Positions 12,950-25,980 of a DNA stretch of 64,000 bases are shown piece by piece (positions within the stretch are counted from its first letter, which is position 1; every line of letters begins with the position of its first letter). The translations under genes were made by a program, and so were the position numbers. The notes beneath the pieces are model-generated. The model saw nothing but the letters and a program-made list of their open reading frames with translations, had not been told where the DNA came from and made no database searches. This stretch comes from Symbiodinium natans. Taxonomy: Eukaryota > Sar > Dinophyceae > Suessiales > Symbiodiniaceae. The stretch spans positions 84,252 through 148,251 of the forward strand of contig CAJNDS010002667.1 of the NCBI GenBank assembly GCA_905221605.1, written 5' to 3'.

Positions 12950-13610
12950 GAAAAACCTGTCGTGCCTAACCATCACCAACACGTGGACTCTTTAACACTG
13001 ATGCAAGCTCTGGGACCCTTGTCCTCCGCGCTGTTGGCCGTAAGCCGTCCGAGCACGGCGCAGCCTGAGCCCTGTACGAGCTCGTGGCTGGGATGGCCCC
13101 TCGGATTCGAGGCGATGGGGAATGAGGTTTTTAATCTTAGGTTTGTCAGCAACCAAAGGTTTCATGAAGTCCCATATTATTGTAAAGCCTACATGGTCGA
13201 GGAGTGCTGTGTGCGACAAAGGGCTTCTTCGCACGGTGTGTTGTTAAGTGGTTTTGTGATTAGACATAAATGCAGGGTTCGATTGCTTGGGCTCGTACTG
13301 AAGTGATTCTACAAGAACTCTTTCAGAGCTCCCTCCCCTCTTTCAAACAACGATGAAGGAGCAGAGGCCGAACCCACCCAAGTGGGGCAGAAGGCCTTAT
13401 GCCCTAAACATGGCCCGCCAACATCACATTGGGGTTTACGAAATTCGGGATATATTAGAGCCCCTTTATTTTCACAAACTCCCTCATGAGAACACGCCGC
13501 ATCCAAAGGCTCCAAGGCGCTCCAAGGCCGCCAATATGGAGGCGATGCAGCCCAGTCGGACCTCAAGGCATGGGACTCACGGCTTGCGAGCAGCTGATCG
13601 TGGGTTTGGG
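12950..13610. other. no firm gene
   Basis: A minus-strand segment around 13100-13200 (frame 12992-13234) has protein-like composition (GFTIIWDFMKPLVADKPKI) and might be an exon. I found no clear splice borders or family. Confidence 0.2.
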
Positions 13611-13692
13611 CTTGGGATGTTCCTCCTTATACTAACAGCCCCCTATTCTATTCCCTATTAAGGACTGTTAGTATAAGGGGGAACATCCCAAG
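13611..13692. repeat. 82-bp foldback hairpin, 28-bp arms
   Basis: The left arm at 13611-13638 starts CTTGGGATGTTCC and ends ACTAACAG. The right arm at 13665-13692 is its reverse complement with a single mismatch, which forms a G-T pair in one transcribed strand. The loop is 26 bases and pyrimidine-rich at its start. No long terminal repeats or coding frame accompany it. It may be a tiny foldback element of MITE type, a small-RNA hairpin precursor or a replication-born inverted duplication. Near-identity of the arms suggests recent origin or constraint. Confidence 0.85.
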
Positions 13693-16478
13693 TTTTTGGC
13701 TTTTATCAATCGGTTTGGGAATTTCTTTTCGTATCAAGCGTTGGGCGTTGGTGTGCAGTATGCGGCCTCAAACTCGATGCTGGCTGGCGCCACCTGCTTA
13801 AGCCATTCAACCCCGTCTCGGTTAGCCAGCACGCGCAGCTTTCCGCCACAATGTGGCCTTAAACTTGGCAAGGGTGCTTGGTCCGGAGGGTTTAGGGTCC
13901 TGAGCCTGGGTTGAACTCCATTCTCACAGCCTTGCAAGCAAGGGGCCATCTGGGCATGGGCATCTTCTGTGGCAGAAAGCTGATGCAGCAAGAAGCAGCC
14001 AAAGCCCTGGACGCCTGGAGGAGGTTTAGGCGAATTCTACAAATACTTGGAAGCGCTCTCGCTTCTCAAGTTGTCGCAGCATGTGGGTTGAACGCTACTT
14101 GAGCTGTTGACATTAAACGCAGAATTACTAAGAATCTGCTCGAGAAAACGGTTCAGGTGGCTTTTGGTTTTGGGGACAGCGTCAGTGTTTGTTGGGCTTT
14201 GAATCTTACGATTGGGGCTGCAAGATGTGAAAATATTTAGCATCGCTTACGAATTTGTATTTTGGGGGTGTATGTAAAAAAATGTCGGGCCAGCATCGGG
14301 CTCTGAATAAACCATCCTGCCCAACAGAATCTTGATGATTTTCCAGAGCTGGCCAGGTGCCTGCCACAGGTCACGCCAAAGCACCCGAAAACCAACATTG
14401 CCCCAAAAAAGGACATCCCAACCTCGTCTTGGCCTGAATGCCCCCTGAGAAAGTCTCGGCATTGAGCTCCAACTGCAAAAGCGGGCCTAGACTTCCTCGT
14501 ACGCCCATGCTTTGGGAAACCCATGCTTAATCAAAGTGGCCGGAGCCATCCTAAACACGATACGGTCTACTTTGGGCCCCGCTCCCTCGACACTCGGATG
14601 GACGTGCATCGCCCGAAGAACCAGCCTGGGCGCCGTGTGTTGGGACCGTTTCAAACCGTTTTTGACATTGGCGAAGTCTCGCTGTGTGCGCGTGTTCGTT
14701 TGTATGCGTGTGCGCGTGCTGGTTTTGCGCGCGTACGCCGAACTGACCACCTAGCCTGACGCAGAGCGCTGTGCATGGAGGCGAGGATGTCAGCACCCGT
14801 GCGCCTTGGGAATCCATGTGTGCCTGCTGATGGGAAGCAGCAAGGGCTGCCCAGTCAGTTTTCTGAGAAAATATGAAGCACCTAAGGGGATGCGAGACGT
14901 TGATGTTGATGGACTGCAAGTTCGGGTTTGCTTTTTTAGGGCCTGAGGGCTGGAGGGCATTCACGATTTCCGTGGGTTGAGACTTTGGGAAATGCATGGC
15001 TTATGGACGCAAAGGTTGAGTGCATTTGCTCGTGGCTCATCCTTGGGTGCAAAGGCAATTTAGGCGTGTGCAGTGCTTAAGAAACTGTCTAAACTGATGC
15101 TAGCCATTCGCATTCTTCACTCCTCCGATGTTCTGCATAAACCCTGAACTCCAAACGAACCCTGCTTCACATGACATTCTGAAAGGCTTCAGCGGAAGCT
15201 TAGGAAGTAGCATTTGTGAGTTTAAAGGCCAATGTTCCAAACTGGCTTGCGAACCCACAAACCTCTCTGGTTCCTAAGAACCCTTGAGTTTCGGCTTTCG
15301 GCTTATGTGAGCCCAAAATCCTGAACAGTGAAAATTTGTCGGGACACAGGAGCGTCGGGAGATTGAGCTTCTTTGGGCTTTAGACTTTTGCTATCGTGTT
15401 GAACCTGCAAGCCTGAACAGGAACTTCTAAACACTGAAGAGCACCTCTTACTTCAAAAGGCACCACCCTCTCCTCCAGCCCCTGCAGCAAACTCCCGTTT
15501 GCTGCTTGGCAACTCCAGGCCCCCATGCTCCTGTGGCATAAATTGCGAAGCACCAGGGCACGTGGCTTCAGGATGCTTCAGGAGCTTTTTGGGTTTTCGG
15601 GCCACACTTGCGACTGCGGTGAGATGTTGAGCAGATTATCCCGATCTTTGTATAAGGCTTTATTTAGGCTGTCTCTACGGCTTTTTATGGCGTTGGTACA
15701 GAGTTGCTGATAGTGCAGTCCTGTCAGTCAGGAGCATGTCAATCTGCGATGAATGTCTTACCTTCTGCTGCGATGTACTGCCATGCCACTCTTCGCTACC
15801 CGTCTCCGGCGCATGACGTGTCGCTGTTGGTGGGGGAGAGGGATCGATATGGTGGGGCCCAATACCTGGTATGCTGAAGCGGTTGAACTAAGGCCCCCAG
15901 AGCCAAGATTTCCCGGTAGTCTATTTCTTAAACATCCTAAATCGGTTTTATCCTTCATCGGTTTTGCGGGGACTCTGAAAGTCTTCAAAATGCTCCCTGC
16001 AACTAAATTCAACAACCATACGTCAGCTGCCAGATGTCAGCCAGGCGGGGTCCTGCACAGCTTCAGAGTTGATGCTGCTGTCGTGCGAGAGGGTCGCCAA
16101 CCTTAAGGCTCAGTTCTTCCAGGGACTTGCCAACATGTAGCGGCTGAGTACCGGCTCTGCGGCTCCAGGGCCGTTCAGGCGCCATGTTCGCTATGTTTTA
16201 GGATCCCATCTGCAAACCTGCACCTCAAAGGCGGAGGGGGGGGGGTAGAAACCTCTACTTTCTCTGTTTTCCTTGTACCCGAATGCCAAATGTGCTGGTA
16301 CTTTTAACGGCAAGTTTTGCGCGCCTGCTTGAACATCTACCAAAACAAGAATAGTTGGTCGGGAGACAGCAACGTTGACGCCTAGTATGCCCCATCCATT
16401 TGCTCTCAGAGAAGCGCGCCGCAGCCGAACTCCTGCACTTCCGCGTTGTCCTGATGCCATGGGGGAGAAGGGGAACCA
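13693..16478. other. 2.8 kb without a recognised gene
   Basis: Frames are short and mutually overlapping; no domain was recognised. A G10 run lies at 16236-16245. Confidence 0.4.
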
Positions 16479-16522
16479 ATGTGGGATTTTGGGATCTGCA
16501 ATGTGGGATTTTGGGATCTGCA
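16479..16522. repeat. 22-bp exact tandem duplication
   Basis: The unit beginning ATGTGGGATTTTGGGATC occurs twice in direct succession (16479-16500 and 16501-16522) with no difference. Confidence 0.9.
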
Positions 16523-19500
16523 TCCAACATGCACTCTGTGAGCAAGCAACGCAGGTAGATAGAATGCAGAAGTCACTACACAAGAAATTCTGGGGCCAGC
16601 GAGCATGTCACAATTTGATGAAGGACAACAACAGATTTGCAGACCGAAACAGGTCGCCCTGAAGGGCAACGAGAGCAAAGGCCCCTCTAGTCCTGGAAGC
16701 TCCTGAGAGCATTGAGCACCAGCTCCACGCCGCCCAGGCGTCCCAGCCAGGCCCGGTCTTCCGGATTCCTTTCAGCAGGCAACAGACAGGTAGAGCACAG
16801 CTGGGGAGGATTGCGGTTGTAGGTCTTCGGGCTGTAAGGGCTCAAGTTCCCGAGGCCCCAAAGCCAAGAAACGCCCTGTGGAGACTCACGCTGGCATCAA
16901 GGCTCCCAGCTCGTGTTCTAGCTTGTCAGGGCCAGTGCCTTGCCAGATTGGCCCTATGTGGAGGCTGGGTGAATGGCGAGGTTTGGGCCTCCATTCATTT
17001 TAGAGGCTCTGCTGTAATTTTTCCCTTAAAGATTCAGCACACCTTCGCCTCCGACTGTCCTGCTTAAGTTGCAGGGAGCACGATTGGATTGGGGCCCCTA
17101 AACATGCTCCTACTGCATCCGAAATGAAAGCCCATTTTTTTTACAACCGGCAGATTCTCGCTACTGCAGCCAATGAGGCCTACAAGAACAAAAAGTCAAC
17201 TCAGTGTTCTCCCATGGCCTCACATGAGAGCACAGAAACTCCGGGCTACTGCATGCTGAGAAACACCTTGCCAGAATTCAGGCTTTGGGGTTCAAGCTTT
17301 GCGATCTCCGGCTGCCTTCTTTGGGGGTACTCAAGATACTCAACATACTCAACATACTCAACTCAACACTGTGCCCGGCTGTGCCCCGTGCGCCAAGGTC
17401 CCAGCATGAACCCAAAGCCCCGGCCGGATCTGGCAAAACCAAGCTTCCCCACTCGGCGCCCTTAAAATGCTTCGGAGCATCCGCGCCAGATCCCTCAGGG
17501 AGGCACATCCCCAGCTTTGGACCTGACAGGTGTAAATCTGTAGGTCAATTCCACAAGGCTTCAGGAAGTTCAGGGCTCTTTGGGATGCTTCAGGTGGAGG
17601 GAGCCCAGCTGCTGGCCACTGTTGGCGGCTGCAGCAGTGCTGTTTGGCAGTTGGATGGTCCAGTCCCAGTGGCCCAAGCCGAGACCCAAAAACGCCGGCG
17701 CTTCTGCAGCCCCAATGAAACTCGCAGCCGTTCCAGGAGCTGAGAGGCTCAGTTAGTTTGAGTTTCTCTGCGTCAACAAGGGCCATCTGCACCTGGGAAT
17801 GTGGTTGCGTGAAATCCTCAGCCGAGATCCGAAACTCAACTTTTCGAAGCCGATTAAGCCCTAAGCTACAAAGCCTTTCGAAAAACATAACTTAATCCTT
17901 CCTAAAGCTCTAAACCTGCAACTCACGCTGCATCCTGCAGGCCTGCATCTGGAAGAAGCCCAAGAGCTCCCAAAAGATCGACAACGGCAAAACAAAAACG
18001 CCATCCCCAAACTCCAGCAGCTCAACAGGCGCGACAGATCAACACCCCGGAGGGCCTTGCATTCCGCAAGCCGTGGACTCCCCTCTGGGCGCCCTGAAAG
18101 CTTTAAGCGCCACCCAAACCTGCCAGAAAGAACTGGGCGCCTCGGCGACCTCTGCCTGCGTGCGGATGGACTGGAGGATGACCCTCAGGTTCTTGGACTC
18201 TGGCTGCGGTAGGGCCTGGGCTGTCACTCGGCTTAGGCAGCCGCCTGCAGCCACTCTAAGAGCTTCACATCATCGTATGGCCTACACCCCCTAAATGCAC
18301 CCAGCACAAACTGTGGATGGGGAGGACTGCACACGCTTGAACCTTTGACAAGTTGGGCCCTCGTTGCAAAATGCGACACGTGAAAAAGCACATCCAAAGC
18401 TCGAGACCCCAAGCTCCAACAGTTCGGGGTTCTGAGCTGTAGGATGTAGGTCTACAGCAAAGACAAGGCATTGAGTTTGACAACGTGCACCCTGATCCCT
18501 ACGATCCCTTCTTATCCCTGTGGCTCCGTGGGCTCGGGCCTGTGTCCCTCATGCAGCCCAGCAGCGGGGTTTGGTGGCAGTGCCAGCGCTGCTACAGGAG
18601 GCACCTGAGTGCGCTTAGTAGTTTGGAGGTGTAAGAGTGAAAAGTTGAGGGCCTACCACTTTAGGGTCTAGAGTTGTCTAGTCTATTTCATGCATCGCCT
18701 GTTGCACAACACGTGGAACAAACAAGCAACTTGAAGAAGCTGAGGGCCAGAGTAGTGTCCAACAGCATGTCGCTACTTGCAATATGTTGTAATCGTTCTT
18801 CATCTTCCTTCTCGATTGTGTTTCGCTGAAGCCTCCTACTCAGTCCAAGCTTTGTGGGGATGCCTGCAAGTCCCCTGCAGACGTCAGCAAAGCAAGCCTT
18901 CGAAAGTAGACTAAGTAGACCCGGCAGCACCTACGAAGATAAGGCACTGACTGCTTGTTGGAAATCCCGAACCCTCCCGCGCAGGACAAGACACGATCAA
19001 ACCCTTGTGCTCAACCCCAAACCGAGCAAAAATAACCGAGAAGGATCCCAAAGCCGAAGAGGCACCGGGGGCGGGGGTGGCAGTCGCGGGCATGGCCGCC
19101 GTGCCATGTAGGGGGGTTGTTTTTTTTGCCTTCCTTGGGTCTCGTAAGGTTCCTGTTGCAGAAGGATAGGTGGGCTTTAGGGCCTTTAGGGGTCTGCCTG
19201 GGGTTTGACAGGGCCTCGGTCTCAGGGCTTTGGCCTCAGCCTAGCCTGTGCCAAGTCTTTGCAGCAGTGGAGCCGACATGCACCCGTCATCGCACGAGTG
19301 CTAAGCAGATTCTGGGTTTCATGTTCCGAGGAATGCCAAGGCTTTGAGGTGCACAGTACGCGACCAGTGCCCTTCGCTGACCAACCTCACAGCTCTGGAA
19401 AACCCACCCACACATACCCACACCCTGCATGGCAACGCCCCGAGCACTACACCCAGAAACGCTACAACGCAAAACGAAACCTTTTATAAACCTGCCCAAG

Positions 19501-22500
19501 AGTCTGACATGACAGTTTCTGAACCCCAGAATTCGATCAGTTGGATCAGCGCTTATCCCGCGTCCTCTACCGCCCTTTCATCCTTCTATCGTTTGCTTTC
19601 AGACCCCTGGCCGCTCGCATTTTCGGGAGCGCAATGGGTCTCGGAGCTTGAGATCCTTCACCGCTGGCCAGGGCCTCGTGGTGAACCGTAAGGTTGACGG
19701 GTGTGTGGGGTATGTGAGTAGGGGACTTGCCATGAGAGGTCCTGGTTTTGAATTTTGGGGCTTCACATAGGCCTTGGTCGAGATGTTCCGGGTACTCTTA
19801 TCTTAGGTAAGGGTTGTGCTCTCACAGGACAGAAACCTTGACGCTTGGCACTCATCCCGTGGGTAGGCCAGCTCGTAGCCGAATTGTACTGGGCCATATT
19901 CCTTCCAAACAGTAAGCTGTTGATTTGGATTTCAAGTGGGGTTTCGGGCTTTCCTCATAGAAAAAAACAAGAACAGCACCTGTCTAAACAAACAGAAACT
20001 GCGGACGGTGCGCGTACTGGCATACTCGGATGCTTCCAGAACGTAGTCTGTTAGGCATCCCGTGCTCACAGCAGGCCAAACGAGAAGCCCCAAAGCCCAG
20101 CGCAAACGGAAAGGTCAGACTAGTTCCACCCTGAACATCTCAGGTTGTAATGGGCCGGGGCATCGGAGAGCTAAACGCAACGCGTGCCAGGCGCAAAAAA
20201 ACTTGAGGCCCCTTGCCATGAACATCAGAACGAAGCCCACAAGATGGGACAGGTAAAGTTAAAGGGGTTTGGTTGCTTGAGTTAGCGAGGTGTTTGTTTC
20301 AATTAGCCAGGGGCTTTTCTGGCAACTTAGCAGACAACCAGCGCCTCTAGTTCTTGGCTTTCTTCTTCTTGCCGCCCTCCTTCTCCTTGGCCTGGCCGGG
20401 CACAGGACCTAGTGACCTAAGGACCTTGGCTTGCCCTAGATTACCCTCGCTTACCGACAAAGAGTTTGTATGGGCGGCACACCGGTGGCGAGTTTGCATT
20501 CAGGGGGCCTTGTGGAGTTGGAGATTGGGGCCGTTGGAGTGTTAAGATCTTCGGCTTTGCGCTCTACAGCCCTCCCAGCGCCACACTAGGCCCGAGGTGT
20601 AAAGCAACCACCTGTTGTCACGACAGCCTGTGATTCGGAAGGCACTTGTTGAATAAAAATCGTACATCTCAGCTAAAGACAGCTTCAGAAACCCCCCAGT
20701 TCCCAACAAGTAAGTGCGACTTCAACTCGGCAATCTCCGCACGAAAGCCTGCATCTGAAGCCGAAGCAAGCACCGAACACTGCTCCACCAGCTACAGTAC
20801 CCCAAGCAACCGAACTCTGAGCGGCCTGGGACATCTTCTCCGCCAACACCTGGCCCGGAGGGCGGACAAAGAACCCCCAACTCCTCATTTGGAATCGCTG
20901 TTCGGCGTCTTATATCTTGACTCCTTTTTCAACTCACATGTCTTTGTTCTGGGTCCAGTATTCCACTGCACCTGCTGCTCACCCGCTATTCCACTGCATA
21001 GATTGTTGCACACCACACATTATTCATTATTCTGCAACACATACTGTTACTTTTTTCTATACATTTTGTTTTATCGTCTTCCTGTAAGTTCTACTTGTTC
21101 TTATGACAAGCCCCTGACTTGAACCCAACAATGGGCCTGAAGCCCTCGCCAGCTTTACCCGAACTCCTGTCGGCCTACCTTCCTGGAGGTGCGATCTGGA
21201 TTTCACTTGGTCCGGAACAGCTCCAGAGCACACTCCAACTCCGAAATCCTGAGCCCTCAGACCCGCGGAGCCCTGAATCGCAAAACTCTGCGCTCCGATC
21301 ATGAGAGGAGGGTCCAGCGCTCAGGGAACTTGTCGCTGCTTGTCAAGAATGGTGCAGCTACGAAATTTCAAGAGCCTCAGCCACTGCGCCTGTGCTTTCT
21401 ACCTACATGTACAGATTGGAGCCAGGCTTGTGTTTTCCTATATGCTTGCTTTGCTTTAGAGTTCGGGGTTCAGGGTTTAGGCGGTTTAGGGTTTTCTTTC
21501 TTTGCCTCGTTGCTGTGTTCGTTCAAGTTTCCTCTTCTTTCAGAGAACAAGACGTGACCAAACACAAAAAAAGGAAACAAAACCAACAAAGCAAGAAGCA
21601 CAAAACGATACGCACACAGATCTGTAAGAACCGCCACAGCCTTCCTGGTGTTATGAGTGCTCAACTTCCCTGCAGTGCTCATGGAACATGGCAAAGCTAG
21701 GCTCAGGGATCAAGGTGCGCATTCGGAGCCTGCTTGACGCACTTCTGCTCCTGCGAGACGCTCAGCTTGCCATGACAACTACTCTGAATCAGGCTGAAAT
21801 GGACGGCCTAAACATGAGGATGCCTTCTCAACCACATGAGCCCGCAGCAACACCTGTCAACATGAAGCTCGTTTCAGCTCTTGGGTACAGCCAACACATA
21901 ACTTTTGGGAGTGCACGGCTCGACTAGAGATTGGGAGTTCTAGCAAGGGCTGCGGCGAAAAAAATATCTCGACATGCAGACATGTACTCCAGAACCCTAG
22001 GGACGCAGGGGGGTTCCTTCAGGGTCCAGGAATGCTCTTAGAAGACAACAATGATCTACCCCTCCCGATTTGACATACAGCCCTACACCAAGCCAGACCA
22101 AATTCTTTCAATCGAAACACAACTTTCCCACGTTGTCCTCAATCAGGAAAGCACGAACGATGCGCTCTCGGACCTGCTGTGCTGGGCTGAAGGAAGCCCA
22201 GCGCCAAATGGCTGGGACCATACAGGTTTGGGGGGGCCATGCTCATGCCACTCAGCCCTCAACCAACTACCTGTGCGTTTGTGCACAAACAGCCTAAATT
22301 GTACGGGCCCCGGGCGCAGTGAGCGCAGCGGGACCCGCCGTAGGCACGGTTGACGCGCTTCTCGCGCTTCTTGAGGCGCATGTACCTCTTCTTTTTGAGA
22401 TTTTCGGGTTGAGGAAGTCAAGGTATATAGGGTTCGCTCAGGGTTCAAAAGAATTGACAAGTACAAAACCGTTTGTCTTAACCTTTCGTTTTAATTGCTG

Positions 22501-24998
22501 AAAGCATCTCAGCCCAGCATTAAGGCGGTTCTAGCTCGAGGTGGTGGGCTCCTTTGAGGGAAGAAGAACTCGCAGTTAATCAGCTGGAAACCAAGAGACA
22601 GCAGGGCCCCTCTCGGCATCAGACTCCGCCGCCCGGGGTGCTTATACGTGCGCTCTGTGTGCTGGAGCAGTGGACAAAGCGTGGAACCTTGTATGAGGCT
22701 GGACGTATATAGTTCCCCCCAGCCTCAAACCGTTTGAGGCTAGTGTTGGTTGAGGGTTTGGGCAACCGGCGCACTCGATGGGTCGCAAGCGGGGCAGGCC
22801 GATCAGGGCCTCCGGCAGGGCTACAAACTCGAAAACCTTCCTCGAAAACCTTCCAAGGTCCTCTCATAATCTTGGAGATCCAAGAAATGACGAAGCCCTG
22901 GGAGTAAGCTCAGGGATCCAGGGTTTAGGGTTTGCGGCATGCGACAGCGCCTTGGGGTTCAGAGCTTGGGAAGATTCTAGTTTTACGTTTTCAAGGTCGC
23001 GCAGATGTCGGATTGAGGAATTAGGGTTGAATTAGGGTTGAAGTTCACTGCTTCTCTATGGTTGAGGTGTATGCATTCTCTAGCAGCTCTCGCTCCGACA
23101 GAGAAGCGGACCCAGAGAAGCGGATGGCGGCAAGCACGGCTAGCGCGCGCGTGGTGTATAGTCGGCGCGGATGGTGTGCACGGCGTTCCACCACTTTCTA
23201 GCTTTCTTTCGCTCCTGTTGATTTCGGGTCTCATGCCAAGTGAAGCTGGGTGCTCGCCTCGCCCCCCCCCCCCCACTCCCCCCCACACCCTGCCCCCCCA
23301 GAAACCCCCCCTGCCCCGCAATTATTGCTGAGCTAGAAAGATCCCAGCTGTGCCCAGCTGTGAGCTTTCTAAAGGAAACGTGGGATGGCTCTGCCTGTGC
23401 TTTTGGCAGTAGACCAGTCCATGGCAGTTGAATCCCAAGTGAATCCAAGGTTTCCGGCCTTGGGGCCTTGGGCTAGGTCCATGCAACCTTTCACTTCTTT
23501 CACTTGTGCGCACCGCAGACTCCAAGTCGCGCCTTTGAGCTCAAAGTCGAAAAAAGGTGATGCGGCCAATTGTAGGAAGATAATCAAATCAAGTGGTTTA
23601 GTGACAATCCAGAAAGAAGTTGTCAAGGAGCGTACAGCAACCACAGCCATTTCTCGGATAACTCCAATATCTCGATGTCAGGTAGAACATTTCTCGAATC
23701 TTAAGAGTATTCACTACCTTCGACGAGTGAAAGAAATGTTTTGGCCGCGTCTTGGCCCTGAACGCCGCCTTCTCAAAAGCACACTCAAGGCTCGGGGAAA
23801 TTTGGGTTCTGGCAGGACATGACAGCAATCCATACAGGCCTTGCCGCAGTCACCACAGTGGGGGCCCTTTGCCTTCTTCCTTGCTTGAAATGTGGGGGGG
23901 TCCGCACATTCAGATGAATTCAGGGTCCAGGATTTAGGGAGTCGGCTTTTACATCTTCAAAAGTTGGCATGTTCAGGGTCTAGCTAGGGTCTGTGAAGGC
24001 ACACCGGAACGCGCACATAAGTAGGTGGAGTGACGCTAACAAACAAATGGCCGTAACCATCCAAGCTTCTTGATCGCCTGGTACACCGCACGACCTCAGT
24101 GTCACGGCGCAAGGACATTGTGCTCATGTGGAAGCAGATTGCAAGGTCTACCCTCTAGGAAGTAGGAGCCATAGCATAGCATGACGTACCCTGAACGGCC
24201 CTCCTTCTTGTTGGAGGTGCGGGCGTTGACTGCAGTCAAGGACTCAGGTCTTTGGGAGCCTCCAAGGAATACAAGCCTTTAAGCTCAACAAGCCTTTAGG
24301 CTCAACATCTCCGGGTTCTAGGCCATAGAGTACTGTATTGTCGAAGGGGTCTTCGAATATCGGGCTAACCTCGAGCTCCAAACCCGACTACCACGGAATC
24401 TACCACGTACCACGGACTCCCCAGGACAGGAAGCTGCAAACGGACCTGACATGCACAATCTGAGCATAACCCTGAAAGCACCACCACCCCCATGTCCTCT
24501 CAAAAGAAACAAAAAAAGATGCCCTCAATAGGGCTACTAACCACCACACACATCACCCAAAACCGCCAAAAGCAGCCAGAAAGGTTAAAGACTTCAAAAG
24601 ATCTGCGAGGCCCGAACCGCCCGGGGTCTTAACCACGCGCTGCTTGTTCGACTTGGTGTTGTAGCGGCACCTGGGTATTGTGTCGACAGAAACTCTGTCC
24701 GAGGGACCGGGGTCTAGGTTGCAGAGATAGAGAAGTAAGGCAAGGTGCCTCACCGCTTTGGGACCGTAATTAGTTTTCAGACACTACACAAGCAATGATA
24801 CAAGCAAAGTTGGAATTAACTTATTCGGCCCCAGGTCTTGTCATGCGATTTTCGACGCAAGGTGGAAACTAAGATCTGTTCGGCCCCTGCTTCATAAACC
24901 CTAAACGCCAAACCTGCAGTTCTTGCCTTAGGGTCGGGTCAAAGGTTTAGGGTTTGTGGGGTCGTACCATGACAGGCCCAAAAGCTAAACTCTAATTA
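16523..24998. other. 8.5 kb without a firm gene
   Basis: Two segments have weakly protein-like composition. The minus frame 18688-18930 ends in a hydrophobic stretch (TLALSFFKLLVCSTCC), and the plus frame 21688-21927 contains LLDALLLLRDAQLAMTTTLN. Neither has a known domain or clear splice borders. A C13 run lies at 23262-23274. Single or few-copy telomere-like heptamers occur near 21474, 22925, 23022 and 24931. Confidence 0.3.
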
Positions 24999-25082
24999 GA
25001 TACGTGCGAGCAGTATGTTGAGCCTCGCCCAGGCACGCAAGATACGCGCGAGCAGTATGTTGAGCCTCGCTCCGGCACGCAA
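24999..25082. repeat. 42-bp tandem duplication
   Basis: Two adjacent 42-bp units, 24999-25040 and 25041-25082, share GCGAGCAGTATGTTGAGCCT and differ at only about three positions. The pair lies just past the 3' end of the 25-kb minus-strand pseudogene. Confidence 0.9.
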
Positions 25083-25134
25083 TGCCTGCTGCTTCAAGTT
25101 AGGCACAGCGACTGTACCTGGTTCCGAATAGAAC

Positions 25135-25980
25135 TCACTCGGCACGACCAGAAATACCCATGCCAGCACTTGACCTCAAGCAAGCTTCTTCAAGATCCAC
25201 CTTGAAAAGGATGCTTGCTGAAAACCGCCAGGCTTTCATGGCATTTTCTGCATCCTTTCTGGCACGGAAAGGATAGAAGTAGAACCACCAAGCCTCTTTG
25301 GTGATCACGATGAACTCAGCCTGGGCAACATCCACAGCACCCAGATGATCCGCGGCGGTGCCGAGCACTATGAACTGGTTGATAAGGCGTCGTGCGACCC
25401 GTTCTTCCGACATGCACCTGTCTAGCAATCCTGTCTTCAGGCGGATCACGGCATACGACCACGAAGGCAACCAGGAAGAGAGGTCTGAAATGTCAAAGTC
25501 TGTTCTGTCGGAGCGGGCTACTTCCTTGATCATGTACTCTTCTCTGACTGATGCACTCTCGGAGAATCAGCACGGCCTTCGCAGCAGTCACGTTCTCGGA
25601 GTGCTTGCGGGAGGTGCCAGGAGTTATGCTGTTCTTCTTCAGAAGTGTGAAGAAAAACTCACTTGCTGTGCACAGGTCATTTTCCGATTCAACTGTGTAA
25701 CCGCAAGTAAGCCAAGAAACCCTTCCATTTTGGCGCAATTCCCGCACATGTAATAGCGGTCTTTTGTGCCCAAAGATCTGCTGCAGTCACCGCATTGGAA
25801 AAACTTTTGCGTCTCACAACACGCGCATCCAAGGCATAATTCTTGAGAATACAGCGAGGCTCCTGTATCCTCACTCGAAGGAATCGGAATAACCGATGGT
25901 CCTTCTGAGTCGCTCTCGAAGAGGGAATGCGAATGCGGGGATTCTTCCGGTGTTGGACTTCCCCCACCCCTCTCCCCCAC
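25135..25980 (-). pseudogene. frameshifted hypothetical protein with CxxC motifs
   Basis: Three consecutive minus-strand frames together read like one protein. The first (25980 down to about 25690) has an acidic Ser-rich start, then a Cys-rich part with CLGC, CGDC and CGNC pairs spaced as in a small zinc-binding module. A switch near 25700 leads to the second frame (ASEFFFTLLKKNSITPGTS, down to about 25565). A further one-base switch near 25560 leads to EEYMIKEVARSDRTDFDISD and then a long clean frame to the stop at 25135. That last part is rich in Trp and Phe (WLPSWSYAV, EAWWFYFYPF). Composition is far more protein-like than in surrounding DNA. I do not recognise the family. The two frame switches lack convincing intron borders, so I favour a decayed gene. 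Unannotated short introns or read errors are the alternative. Confidence 0.5.
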
